NCBI GenBank assembly: GCA_002477465.1
Contig: DLPV01000003.1
Location: 155,957 to 185,912, forward strand
Direction: 5' to 3'
Origin: Gammaproteobacteria bacterium UBA7449
GTDB lineage: Bacteria; Pseudomonadota; Gammaproteobacteria; Pseudomonadales; Pseudohongiellaceae
DNA length: 29,956 nucleotides
Part shown: positions 7,175 through 15,971 of the stretch, piece after piece
Numbering within the stretch: the stretch's first letter is position 1
Layout of the letters: each line of letters begins with the position of its first letter
The notes under the pieces: generated by a model
Databases searched by the model: none
What the model saw: the letters and a program-made list of their open reading frames with translations, nothing else
Told to the model about the DNA's origin: nothing
Made by a program: the position numbers and the translations under genes

Positions 7175-8494
7175 TTACTCAACCTGGTTCTGATACTTGT
7201 CGCGGAAACGCTCGTAGAGTTGCTGCTGGGTACCATTGAGATCGATATCACGGCCCTGAATAAATGCACCGATCACCTGGCTGGTACGCATATCCAGTGC
7301 ATCTCCCTCAGAGATGAACAGGGTTGCATCCTTACCTGTCTCCAGGGTGCCAACTCGTTCATCAACACCGAGGATTTCAGCGTTTATGCCGGTCACCATG
7401 GCCAGGGCAGTTTCCCGATCCAGACCATAGGCGGCGGCTGTGCCGGCAAAAAACGGCAGATTCCGCTGACGATCTATCGAAGTTGCCCCACCACCAATGC
7501 CTACTTTGACTCCGGCGTCATGCAAAAGAAACGGCGTCTTGAACGGTGCATCAACATCATTCCATTCACGCAGTGGAAGCTCGTGAATACGCTCATAGAT
7601 GACTGGAATATTTTCCGCTAACAAGAAGTCCAATACCAGGATGGCATCTGCGCCACCCACCAGCACAATATCTTCAACACCATAGCTACGGGCAAAGCGC
7701 ACCGCGCTGATGATTTCTTTGGCTTCATCCGCATGAATGAATAGCTTGGCAATGCCGTTAAACAGTGGCTGCATGGCAAGTAAGTTCAGATTCACGGGTT
7801 CACCTGTGTAGGTCGATGCATCCTGAAACAAGGTGTGCAGCAACTGGGTTTGACCCTGATAGTTTTCGTTCTCTACCCGCTCGAACTGACCTGATTCCGG
7901 ATTGCGGCGACGCTGCCTCATGCCCGGCCAGTGCAGATGCAAGCCAACGTCTTCGGACAGCATGGCATCTTCCCAGTTCCAGCCGTCGAGCTTGAACACC
8001 GAAGAGGAGCCAGAGATTAGCCCACCCTGGGGTGCAACCTGTGCCGTGAGAATACCGTTGAAGCGGTTGGTAGGAATGATTTCCGAATCGGTGTTATAAG
8101 CAATAGCCGAGCGTACACTGGCGTTGATATCACCTTCCTCAACAATATCCTGAGTCGCCCTGACACTGCTGACTTCACTCAAGCCCAATGACGTGTTGGG
8201 CAAGACGAATCCCGGATACACATGGCGTCCCTGCACATCAAAGATTTCATGATTGGTGAGATCTATATTGTCGCCAGCACTGCCCACTGCGGTAATAATG
8301 CCGTCATCAAAAGTTATCACGCCGTCGCCAATCACAGTACCATCACCCACATGGATGATCGCTCCGGTCAACGCGATTGGCCCGCTCTGATCAGGCGCCG
8401 GGGTGGGAACAATGGCAAAAGATGCCGAGAAAGTCAGGCTAAGAACAAGGCTTGCTCCAATCAAGAGCTGTTTTGCAAAATTACGAAACTTCAT
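7175..8494 (-). CDS. Exported amidohydrolase-like protein lacking metal ligands
   Basis: A 439-aa protein with a Sec signal peptide (cleavage near SASFA/IVP). The amidohydrolase framework is plain: an N-terminal beta part (ALTGAIIHVGDGT and VQGRHVYPGF) and a C-terminal RVGTLETGKDATLFI segment. At the place of the HxH metal motif it reads PGFVLPNTS, and the usual catalytic Asp region reads GIGGGATS, so neither metal ligands nor the catalytic acid are visible. It is probably a non-catalytic partner of the upstream protein. Its ATG overlaps the TAA of the 976-aa gene by one base (TAATG, 8492-8496), which implies translational coupling and possibly fixed stoichiometry. The sequence similarity is to the N-terminal half of that partner: both lack the ligands at the same site. 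Confidence 0.8.
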   Translation of the reverse strand: MKFRNFAKQLLIGASLVLSLTFSASFAIVPTPAPDQSGPIALTGAIIHVGDGTVIGDGVITFDDGIITAVGSAGDNIDLTNHEIFDVQGRHVYPGFVLPNTSLGLSEVSSVRATQDIVEEGDINASVRSAIAYNTDSEIIPTNRFNGILTAQVAPQGGLISGSSSVFKLDGWNWEDAMLSEDVGLHLHWPGMRQRRRNPESGQFERVENENYQGQTQLLHTLFQDASTYTGEPVNLNLLAMQPLFNGIAKLFIHADEAKEIISAVRFARSYGVEDIVLVGGADAILVLDFLLAENIPVIYERIHELPLREWNDVDAPFKTPFLLHDAGVKVGIGGGATSIDRQRNLPFFAGTAAAYGLDRETALAMVTGINAEILGVDERVGTLETGKDATLFISEGDALDMRTSQVIGAFIQGRDIDLNGTQQQLYERFRDKYQNQVE

Positions 8495-11424
8495 TATTCA
8501 GCTCCTTCATTGGTGATGGCGGCGATGATGCGTGCGCGCTCTGCGGCAATACGTTCCCGTAAGCGCATATCCTCATTTTTGTCGTAGTAAGGGGTACCTT
8601 CAACCCAGGTCGTCTCGGCCGTGGCATAGATAGATAAGGGGTGATCAGACCATAGAACCAGGTCCGCATCCTTACCTTCGAGAATACTTCCCATGCGATC
8701 GTCCATGTGCAACAGGATTGCCGGATTCAGGGTAATCATTTTAAGTGCATCGATTTCGCTGATATCACCGTACTTCACCGCCTTCGCAGCCTCTTGATTC
8801 AGGCGTCGCGACATCTCGGCATCATCGGAGTTCAAGGCAACAACCACACCGGCCTGCAGCATCAGTGCGGCGTTATAGGGAATGGCGTAGCGCACCTCCC
8901 ACTTGTAACCCCACCAGTCGGCGAAGGTTGAACCGCCTGCACCATGGGCAGCCATTTTGTCGGCCACCTTGTAGCCTTCGAGAATGTGGGTAAAGGTATT
9001 GATGTTGAAATCGAAGCTGTCTGCTACATTCATCAGCATGTTGATTTCAGATTGCACATAGGAATGGGCAGTCACAAAGCGCTCACCGTTAAGCACCTCC
9101 ACCATGGCTTCATCAACCAGATCACGGCGCGGTGCTAAGGTATTGCGCTGCTGCGAACGCGACAGGTTATTGTATGTTTCCCAGGTCTTTGCGTACTCCT
9201 GCGCCTGACTAAAGGCATTTACAAATACCTGCTCGACTCCCATACGGGTTTGCGGATAACGAAATGAAAATGGATTACGGCTGCGTTTGACGTTTTCACC
9301 CAGGGCAAACTTGATGAACTCTTCCGCGTCTTCGATCAACAGCTCATTGGAGGGCAGACCCCAGCGCATTTTGATCAGCGCCGACTGGCCGCCAATTGGA
9401 TTGGCTGAGCCGTGCAGCAGCTGCGCAGCCACCACACCGCCAGCCAGATTGCGATAGATGTTGATGTTCTCTGAATCCACCACATCTTTCATCCGCACCA
9501 TGCTCGAATTGGTCTCACGTTCATTAATATTGAACAGGGCAATGTGGGAATGCTCGTCAATGATACCGGGGGTCAGGTGTTTGTCGGTTCCATCTATCAC
9601 AGTCACGCCATTGGCAGAAAGATCCTCTCCGACATTCGCAATCTCGCCATCACGCACTAGCACATCCATGATGCCAACCCCATCATCCTCCATGGTCCAG
9701 ACAGTGGCGCCACGTATCAGGAAGCCCTGTTGCCGAGGCAGTGACTCTCGACCATAGGCATTAAAAGGAAACAGGATAGGCCCAGGTAATTCGGTCGCGA
9801 CCGAATTTGCGCTGTCGTCACCTTCGCTGGTCAAATCCCCACTGCGACTTAGCTGCCAGCTAATCAGGTCGCCCGCTGGGGTATAGCCATTGCCCTGCCA
9901 GCCAGCATCGGTGGTCCAGCCGGACAGGCGGATTTGATTGCCCGCCTCATCAAACACGAAGCTTAGGGTAATCAGGTCAGGATTGAGTTCGAGATTAGCT
10001 GATCTGGTTTTATCGCCAATCGCGATCTCCGCATTAGGGTCAGTGCCGTCAAAACTTAGCTCGAGGTCGTAAGACTGATTGGCAATAGTAAGAAGATAAT
10101 TACCGGCCCGGCTGTCCAGGTCCTCGTTGAGCTGATAGCGCTCTCCGGCAATCCAGTTTTCCAGCAGCACAGTCTCTTCGTCCAACAAAGGCCCTGTGGT
10201 GATCAGGAAATTAGCCAGGGCGTTCTCCCGTAAGCTGCCAACTCGATCTGCGACATTCAGCATCGCCGCAGGCACGCTGGTGAGAGCATTGATGGCTGCA
10301 CTTTCAGCTAAGCCGTTAGCAACAGCCTTGCGCAGGTGAGACCAGAAGTCTTCATCAGCCTCACTGGTCAATGCGAAATCAACGCCAGACTCGGCCAGGA
10401 TACGTGCATTGTATGGCGCCAACTCCCAGTGCTTAAGAGCTTCCAGTGAAACTTCTTCCGCAGCAACCGGGTCAGTGACATCTGGCGCCTCAGGAAAGCG
10501 CAGCGGCACAATCAGATTAGCGCCAGTGGCAGCAATCAGGTCGGCACGTTTATAGCTATCACCGGCCGTCTTCAGAATGTATTGGGTTTCGAACTCATCA
10601 CCAACCTTGTCTGCGGTCAACGCCTGCTGCCAGTTGTCTACTTCCATGATCTGCGGTAGTGATTGGTTTGCTTGCCAGGCATCGAGCGTCGCGTCGGTAA
10701 ATGGTCTGGGTTGCTGACTGGTAAACCAGTCGGCATCAAGGAAAGTCTGTCTGATCAAGGCGAAGGATCCCATCAGGGAACCTGGCATAGATTGCGTCGA
10801 GCTGCCCTTGTCCAGGGAATAGTGAGCAGCCACATCGGGTACAACGATGGCCTCATTGGCATTTTGGTCACCAAGGGTAATCAACGCGGATGTGCCGCGT
10901 GCGATGCCATCTGCGCGATGGGCAAGCACGGTTGAAAAACCCATCTCGCGGAATTTCTTTACTGCCTCCTCATCGGTGACATAGGCAGTGCTAGCACGGA
11001 AGTTCGAACGAATGGCGTCGTTGGCGTTGAGCGCCTGATTTGAAGGAAACAGGTTTTCAGCCTCACCGTTATCATCAACTGATTCCAATTCCGGGAGTCC
11101 CAGATCGGTGTAGATATCGATCAAACCAGGGTAAATATAACGTCCAGCGAGGTCGATTTCGAAGAAGCCCGACGGCACCTGGTTATTACCCTGAACGGAA
11201 ACAATTTGACCGTCGCGGATCAGCAGACTGCCGTTCACATAGCTGCCATCGCTTCGATAGAGCATGGCGTTGGTGAAGGCATAAGCGCCAGCACGGTTAT
11301 CAGCGATGCCGTTTGGCGTGGCAGTAACCTGCGCATGGCTCGGCAAGCTTGAGTTAAAGAGCAGTAACGCTGCACATGCAATGGGGACAACCCTGGTTTT
11401 TAAAGTGAATAAATTTCGCGTCAT
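8494..11424 (-). CDS. Exported tandem amidohydrolase (two domains, C-terminal one active-looking)
   Basis: A 976-aa protein with a signal peptide (cleavage near SLPSHA/QVT). Domain A (about 40-420) has an amidohydrolase framework, but its metal motif reads PGLIDIYTD (99-107), with no histidines. A beta-rich linker (about 430-545) follows. Domain B (about 565-945) has PGIIDEHSHIAL with His625 and His627, His787 (VTAHSY), His813 (FTHILEG) and Asp867 (ALNSDDAE), plus GKDADLVLW: the full ligand set of the imidazolonepropionase-like amidohydrolases. Exported relatives include Xaa-Pro and Xaa-Arg/Lys dipeptidases, so peptide or amide hydrolysis in the periplasm is likely; the substrate cannot be read. 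Start: AGGAGG lies seven bases upstream of the ATG. First gene of the minus-strand operon, divergent from the M13 peptidase. Confidence 0.85.
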   Translation of the reverse strand: MTRNLFTLKTRVVPIACAALLLFNSSLPSHAQVTATPNGIADNRAGAYAFTNAMLYRSDGSYVNGSLLIRDGQIVSVQGNNQVPSGFFEIDLAGRYIYPGLIDIYTDLGLPELESVDDNGEAENLFPSNQALNANDAIRSNFRASTAYVTDEEAVKKFREMGFSTVLAHRADGIARGTSALITLGDQNANEAIVVPDVAAHYSLDKGSSTQSMPGSLMGSFALIRQTFLDADWFTSQQPRPFTDATLDAWQANQSLPQIMEVDNWQQALTADKVGDEFETQYILKTAGDSYKRADLIAATGANLIVPLRFPEAPDVTDPVAAEEVSLEALKHWELAPYNARILAESGVDFALTSEADEDFWSHLRKAVANGLAESAAINALTSVPAAMLNVADRVGSLRENALANFLITTGPLLDEETVLLENWIAGERYQLNEDLDSRAGNYLLTIANQSYDLELSFDGTDPNAEIAIGDKTRSANLELNPDLITLSFVFDEAGNQIRLSGWTTDAGWQGNGYTPAGDLISWQLSRSGDLTSEGDDSANSVATELPGPILFPFNAYGRESLPRQQGFLIRGATVWTMEDDGVGIMDVLVRDGEIANVGEDLSANGVTVIDGTDKHLTPGIIDEHSHIALFNINERETNSSMVRMKDVVDSENINIYRNLAGGVVAAQLLHGSANPIGGQSALIKMRWGLPSNELLIEDAEEFIKFALGENVKRSRNPFSFRYPQTRMGVEQVFVNAFSQAQEYAKTWETYNNLSRSQQRNTLAPRRDLVDEAMVEVLNGERFVTAHSYVQSEINMLMNVADSFDFNINTFTHILEGYKVADKMAAHGAGGSTFADWWGYKWEVRYAIPYNAALMLQAGVVVALNSDDAEMSRRLNQEAAKAVKYGDISEIDALKMITLNPAILLHMDDRMGSILEGKDADLVLWSDHPLSIYATAETTWVEGTPYYDKNEDMRLRERIAAERARIIAAITNEGAE

Positions 11425-11619
11425 GGGTCAACCTCCTGCCCGTTTAATGCGTCTAAAAACTGATGACTTCGGCTCGCAAGCCCGCAGTGTACCGTCATCG
11501 CAGTCTATATAGGAAGAAAGGTGCAAGGCAGGAGATTTTCTGGGGGCGAGCGTGCAAATTTGACGCGTGAATTCAGGTATACTCCCGCCCTGCTTGATTA
11601 ATGATGATTGGAGGAAAAC

Positions 11620-13737
11620 ATGTCATCGTCTTACAAATTCCTGGCAGCCACATCCTGTGCCCTATTGTTTGCCTGTGGTTCAGAAGAAGCGCCCACATCA
11701 ACTGCGACGCCAGCGCCTGAACCCGCTGCAACTGAATCCGTTGCCGCCAATACCGCAGCAGAAACCGCCGCACCCGAGCTCGGCAGTTTCGGTATCGACC
11801 TCAGCCATCAGGATGCAGACATAAAGCCTGGTGACGACTTTTTTCGCTACACCAATGGCCGCTGGCTGGAAACTTTCGAGTTGCCTGCCAGTCGCAGCAA
11901 CTATGGGTCGTTTGCCGTACTGGGCGACCGCTCTGACCAGCGTGTCCGCACCATTGTTGATGATCTGGCATCCATGGAACCCGCCGCTGGTTCCATCGAG
12001 CAGAAGATCAGCGACTACTACCTGAGCTACATGGACGTAGAAACGCTCAACGAGCTGGGCATCAGCCCGCTGCTGCCCGGATTGGCCACACTCAATGAAA
12101 TTGAGACACGGGAAGACCTCATTACTGGTTTTGGCCGCGCCCAAATCGACAACACCGCCAGCCCATTTGGTTTCTATATAAGTGCCGACCGAGCGGATGC
12201 CGATCGTCACCAGCTGACACTTTCGATAGGCGGCCTTGGCCTGCCCGACCGGGATTATTACCTGGAGGACACCGAAGAGTTTATCAAGGTGCGTGAAGAG
12301 TATGTGGCTCACATCACTCGCATCCTGGATTTTGCCAATATTGAGAACAGTGCAGAGAAAGCCGAAGCTATTCTGTCACTGGAAACCCAGGTTGCTGAGC
12401 ACACCTGGCCGCGTTCGCAACGGCGTAACCGAGATCTCACCTACAACCCCATGTCCTACGAGGACTTCAAGGCGGAATATGCTGGCCTAGACTGGGATAG
12501 CTATTTCGCGGCAGCCGGTGTCCAGGGTCTGACAGACCTCAACGTCTTCTATCCTAGTGCCATGTCACCCATTATTGATCTGGTTAACACGCTGCCGGTC
12601 GAGGACTGGAAAAGCTACATGACCTATCGCTTCATCACGGATAGTGCCAATGTGCTCTCGGAAGAGATCGATCAAGAGGCCTTCCATTTCTACTCCACCG
12701 TACTGAATGGCGTTCCTGAACAGCGTGAACGCTGGGAACGTGGCGTAGCGCGTGTGGGCTCACTTGGCAGCCTTGGCGAAGCCATTGGCCAGATTTATGT
12801 ACAGCGCCATTTCCCAGAATCAGCCAAAGCCCAGATGGATGACCTGGTTGAAAACCTGCGCACGGCCCTGCGCCAGAGCATCGAGCAGAACGACTGGATG
12901 GGTGCCGCGACCAAGGAAGAGGCTTACAAGAAGCTGGAAGCATTCCGACCCAAGATTGCTTATCCCGATGAGTGGGAAGATTTCTCCTCCTTGGATCTTA
13001 GCAGAGACAGCCTGTTCCAGAACGCACAGAACGTTCGTGAGTTTAACTATGCAGACGAAATTTCTCGCCTCGGTGAACCCACCGATCGGGAAGAGTGGGG
13101 CATGACGCCACAAACGGTTAATGCTTACTACAACCCTTCCTTTAATGAGATCGTATTTCCAGCGGGAATCTTGCAGCCGCCTTTCTTTGATCCAGCAGCG
13201 GACCTGGCAGTGAACTATGGCGGCATCGGCGCCGTGATTGGGCATGAAATGGGCCACGGCTTTGATGACCAGGGTTCCAAGTCAGACTGGCAAGGTGTCC
13301 AACGCAACTGGTGGACTGACGAGGACCGCGCCAATTTTGAGGCCCTGGCTGACGCGCTGGCCGAACAGTACAGTGCATTTGAACCTGTACCGGGCTACTT
13401 TATTGATGGCCGCTTCACCCTCGGCGAAAACATCGGTGACGTCGGTGGCCTGTCGCTGGCTTACCGTGCCTACAAGATGGCGCTCAACGGTGAAGAGGCA
13501 CCAGTGATTGAGGGACTGACCGGCGATCAGCGTTTCTTCTTGGCCTGGGCCCAGGTTTGGCGGCGCAAGTACCGTGAGGATGCTTTGATCCAACGTTTGA
13601 CGACCGACCCCCATTCACCCTCAGAGTTTCGAGTGAATGGAGTGGTGCGTAATTTTGACGAATGGTATGAAGCCTTCGACGTGCAGCCAGAAGATAAGCT
13701 GTATCTGGCACCGCAAGATCGCATCAGAATCTGGTAA
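11620..13737 (+). CDS. M13 family metallopeptidase lipoprotein (neprilysin/PepO-like)
   Basis: A 705-aa zinc endopeptidase of family M13, which cuts short peptides. The N-terminus is a lipoprotein signal, with lipobox LLFAC and Cys19, then an Ala/Pro/Thr/Glu-rich linker of about 35 residues. The N-terminal domain begins KPGDDFFRYTNGRW. The catalytic domain has the substrate-binding NAYYNPSFNEIVFPAGIL, the zinc motif HEMGH (542-546) and the third ligand Glu603 in GENIGDVGG. The end, RIRIW, keeps the terminal Trp typical of the family but not the Cys seen in neprilysin. Start: the ATG at 11620 is preceded by GGAGG at 11610-11614 with a 5-base spacer; the TTG at 11608 overlaps that site. It is likely anchored facing the periplasm. 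A terminator follows at 13807. Confidence 0.93.
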   Translation: MSSSYKFLAATSCALLFACGSEEAPTSTATPAPEPAATESVAANTAAETAAPELGSFGIDLSHQDADIKPGDDFFRYTNGRWLETFELPASRSNYGSFAVLGDRSDQRVRTIVDDLASMEPAAGSIEQKISDYYLSYMDVETLNELGISPLLPGLATLNEIETREDLITGFGRAQIDNTASPFGFYISADRADADRHQLTLSIGGLGLPDRDYYLEDTEEFIKVREEYVAHITRILDFANIENSAEKAEAILSLETQVAEHTWPRSQRRNRDLTYNPMSYEDFKAEYAGLDWDSYFAAAGVQGLTDLNVFYPSAMSPIIDLVNTLPVEDWKSYMTYRFITDSANVLSEEIDQEAFHFYSTVLNGVPEQRERWERGVARVGSLGSLGEAIGQIYVQRHFPESAKAQMDDLVENLRTALRQSIEQNDWMGAATKEEAYKKLEAFRPKIAYPDEWEDFSSLDLSRDSLFQNAQNVREFNYADEISRLGEPTDREEWGMTPQTVNAYYNPSFNEIVFPAGILQPPFFDPAADLAVNYGGIGAVIGHEMGHGFDDQGSKSDWQGVQRNWWTDEDRANFEALADALAEQYSAFEPVPGYFIDGRFTLGENIGDVGGLSLAYRAYKMALNGEEAPVIEGLTGDQRFFLAWAQVWRRKYREDALIQRLTTDPHSPSEFRVNGVVRNFDEWYEAFDVQPEDKLYLAPQDRIRIW

Positions 13738-13806
13738 CGTCACAGCAGCCCGTCTGTCGCCGCAGCAGCGGAAAACACGGCAGGTTCGGGTGGATAGTAA
13801 GAACAG

Positions 13807-13835
13807 AAAGGGGTAGCTTAAAGCTACCCCTTTTT
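13807..13835 (+). terminator. Rho-independent terminator after the M13 peptidase
   Basis: AAAGGGGTAGCTT, a short A-rich turn, then AAGCTACCCCTTTTT: a stem of about 12 bp with a T run. It separates the peptidase from the D-aminoacylase gene at 13875. The A run on the left arm could also let it act on the other strand. Confidence 0.88.
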
Positions 13836-13874
13836 ATTTCATCATCCGAAAACACCGGGAGAAGTATCAAAGCA

Positions 13875-15479
13875 ATGAAAACACGACTCCAATCACTGTT
13901 GACCCTGTTGCTGTCCCTCAGCCTTTTGATTCCTGTTTCCGGGGCAACCCAGGATCGTTTCGATATTCTAATCCGGGACGGGCGAGTTATCGATGGCACC
14001 GGAACCCCTTGGTATAACGCCGATGTGGGCATCATTGGCGACCGCATTGTGAGAGTCGGCGACTTATCCGATGCCACCGCAAATCAGGTGATCAATGCTC
14101 GTGGACTCACCGTGTCTCCCGGTTTTATTGATCCCCATACCCATGCCATGCGCGGCATCTTCGATGTGCCCAACGCCGAGAGTGCGCTGCTGCAGGGAGT
14201 GACAACCCTCACCGAGGGCAATGACGGCAGCTCTCCCTATCCAATTGATGAACATTATGCCGCTATCGCCGATCTGGGCATCAGCCCAAACTGGGCCGTG
14301 TTCGTAGGCCAAGGGACCATAAGACAAGCAGTGATTGGCGCGGAAGACCGGGAAGCCTCGCCGGCCGAAATGGAGCGCATGAAGCAGATGGTGCGAGACG
14401 CCATGGAACAGGGTGCCATAGGTATTTCAACTGGCCTGTTCTATGTGCCGGGCAGCTTTACCTCGACCGAGGAGGTTATCGAGCTTTCGAAAGTCGCGGC
14501 TGAATACAACGGCATCTATATCTCACATATGCGGGAAGAAGCCGCGCAGCTCATCGACTCGGTTGAGGAGACCATCCGCATCGGCGAGGAAGCGGGTATC
14601 CCGGTGCAGATGACACACCACAAGGTCATCGGCGTCGAAAACTGGGGGGCGGCGGTGGAGAGTCTGCGGCTGGTTGACGAGGCGCGCGCTCGCGGTGTTG
14701 ATGTGACCATCGACCAGTATCCCTACACGGCGTCACAAACCGGCATCACCGCGCTGATTCCCCAGTGGGCTCAGGAAGGTGGCAGGGATCAAATGCTGGC
14801 TCGGATTAACAGCCCGGAAACCCGTTCTACTATCAAGAACGAAGTTGTAGCAAAGATTCTCTATGACCGCGGTGGCGGTGATCCCAAGAATGTTTTTATT
14901 TCTCGCAACAGCTGGGCGCCGGAAATGGCAGGTAAGAACCTTGCTGATCTCGCTATGGAAGCTGGCATGGAGCCAACCCCGGAAAATGCGGCAGACGTTG
15001 TTTTCGACATTATCAGAGGTGGCGGTGCCACGGCGGTTTACCACGCCATCGGTCCCGACGATGTGGACTTGATCATGCGGCACCCTGCCACAGCAATCGG
15101 ATCAGATGGACCTGTGGGCATCTTTGGTGAAGGCGCGCCCCATCCCAGGCAGTACGGTACTTTTGCCCGCGTCCTCGGTCACTATGTGCGCGAGCGCGGT
15201 GTAATCACATTAGAAGAAGCCGTGAAGAAAATGAGCAGCCAATCCGCCCGACGTTTAAACATTCATGATCGAGGCCTGATCACCGAGGGCTATTACGCCG
15301 ATGTAGCCGTTTTCGATGCAGCTGAAATTATTGATCGCGCAACCTTCGAAGACCCGCATCAATATGCAGAAGGCATGAAGTATGTGCTGGTCAATGGCGA
15401 AGTCGTGGTGGAGGGTGGCGCTCACACCGGTCGTCGCCCGGGCAGGATATTGCATGGGCCGGGCTATACCGGCAACTAA
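13875..15479 (+). CDS. Exported N-acyl-D-amino-acid deacylase family enzyme
   Basis: A 534-aa protein of the D-aminoacylase branch of the amidohydrolases, which remove N-acyl groups from D-amino acids. It has a Sec signal peptide (cleavage near VSGA/TQD). The metal centre is intact: His88 and His90 in PGFIDPHTH, Glu114 in TEGN (where the best-known enzymes have Cys), His218 (YISHMREE), His248 (MTHHK) and catalytic Asp411 (AIGSDGPVG). C-terminal segments such as ITEGYYADVAVFD and FEDPHQYAEGM match the family. It is a paralogue of the lipoprotein at 419-2095, which has lost the HTH. A GGAGAAG box lies upstream of the ATG, with rather long spacing. The secreted cupin gene follows 19 bases after the stop, so they form an operon. 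The exact acyl and amino acid specificity is unknown. Confidence 0.9.
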   Translation: MKTRLQSLLTLLLSLSLLIPVSGATQDRFDILIRDGRVIDGTGTPWYNADVGIIGDRIVRVGDLSDATANQVINARGLTVSPGFIDPHTHAMRGIFDVPNAESALLQGVTTLTEGNDGSSPYPIDEHYAAIADLGISPNWAVFVGQGTIRQAVIGAEDREASPAEMERMKQMVRDAMEQGAIGISTGLFYVPGSFTSTEEVIELSKVAAEYNGIYISHMREEAAQLIDSVEETIRIGEEAGIPVQMTHHKVIGVENWGAAVESLRLVDEARARGVDVTIDQYPYTASQTGITALIPQWAQEGGRDQMLARINSPETRSTIKNEVVAKILYDRGGGDPKNVFISRNSWAPEMAGKNLADLAMEAGMEPTPENAADVVFDIIRGGGATAVYHAIGPDDVDLIMRHPATAIGSDGPVGIFGEGAPHPRQYGTFARVLGHYVRERGVITLEEAVKKMSSQSARRLNIHDRGLITEGYYADVAVFDAAEIIDRATFEDPHQYAEGMKYVLVNGEVVVEGGAHTGRRPGRILHGPGYTGN

Positions 15480-15498
15480 TAAACCCGGAAGGTATGTT

Positions 15499-15948
15499 AT
15501 GAGAAATGTGTTAGGCGCTATCGTCTTACTGCTGTTTCCGGCTGTGGCTATGGCCCAGGGTGTGACGCAAAGTGCGGATCAAGGTATCGAGTATCGCCCG
15601 CTGACAAAAGAAGCGCTGCTGGAGTCAGACCCAAGCGCCGCGCTGAGCTGGAAGATACTGGTTGATGCTGCCAACCTCGGCAGCAGTGAAACCCGGATCG
15701 CTGAACTCACCTTGAATACAGATTATGTGGGCCAGCCCCACACTCACGACGCCATTGAAATCTTCTATGTGCTGAGCGGACGCTTCGGCCACAACGTCAA
15801 TGGCGTGCCCGGTGTGTTGGAGCCCGGCGAGATCGGTATCTGTCGCCCTGGCGACACCATCATTCACTCAGTTGAAGGCGATGAGCCCGCAGTTGTTTTG
15901 ACGATCTGGCTACCCGGAGGTGCTGCGGCACCGTTCCACATAGACTAA
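15499..15948 (+). CDS. Secreted cupin-domain protein
   Basis: A 149-aa protein with a signal peptide (cleavage AVAMA/QGV). One cupin beta-barrel: motif 1 is GQPHTHDAIEIFYVLSG, with metal ligands His81, His83 and Glu87, and motif 2 is CRPGDTIIHSVEG with His123. A bound divalent metal is therefore likely. Start: GGAAGG six bases upstream of the ATG; longer in-frame versions overlap the upstream gene and lose the signal peptide. Being 19 bases downstream of the D-aminoacylase, it probably works on the same compounds, for example as an isomerase, dioxygenase or binding protein, but cupins are too diverse to choose among these. Confidence 0.82.
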   Translation: MRNVLGAIVLLLFPAVAMAQGVTQSADQGIEYRPLTKEALLESDPSAALSWKILVDAANLGSSETRIAELTLNTDYVGQPHTHDAIEIFYVLSGRFGHNVNGVPGVLEPGEIGICRPGDTIIHSVEGDEPAVVLTIWLPGGAAAPFHID

Positions 15949-15954
15949 GCCCAC

Positions 15955-15971
15955 AAACCTGAAACAGGTTT
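15955..15971. terminator. Compact hairpin between convergent genes
   Basis: AAACCTG, AAA, CAGGTTT: a 7-bp stem lying between the cupin stop (15948) and the gamma-glutamyltransferase stop, which it overlaps by two bases. The T run is short, so it is probably a weak bidirectional terminator. Confidence 0.5.

Noticed and set aside
11560..11583. TTGACG followed by TATACT upstream of the M13 peptidase gene
   Set aside because: Only 12 bases separate the boxes, too short for a sigma70 promoter. TATACT may still be a -10 box with another weak -35.
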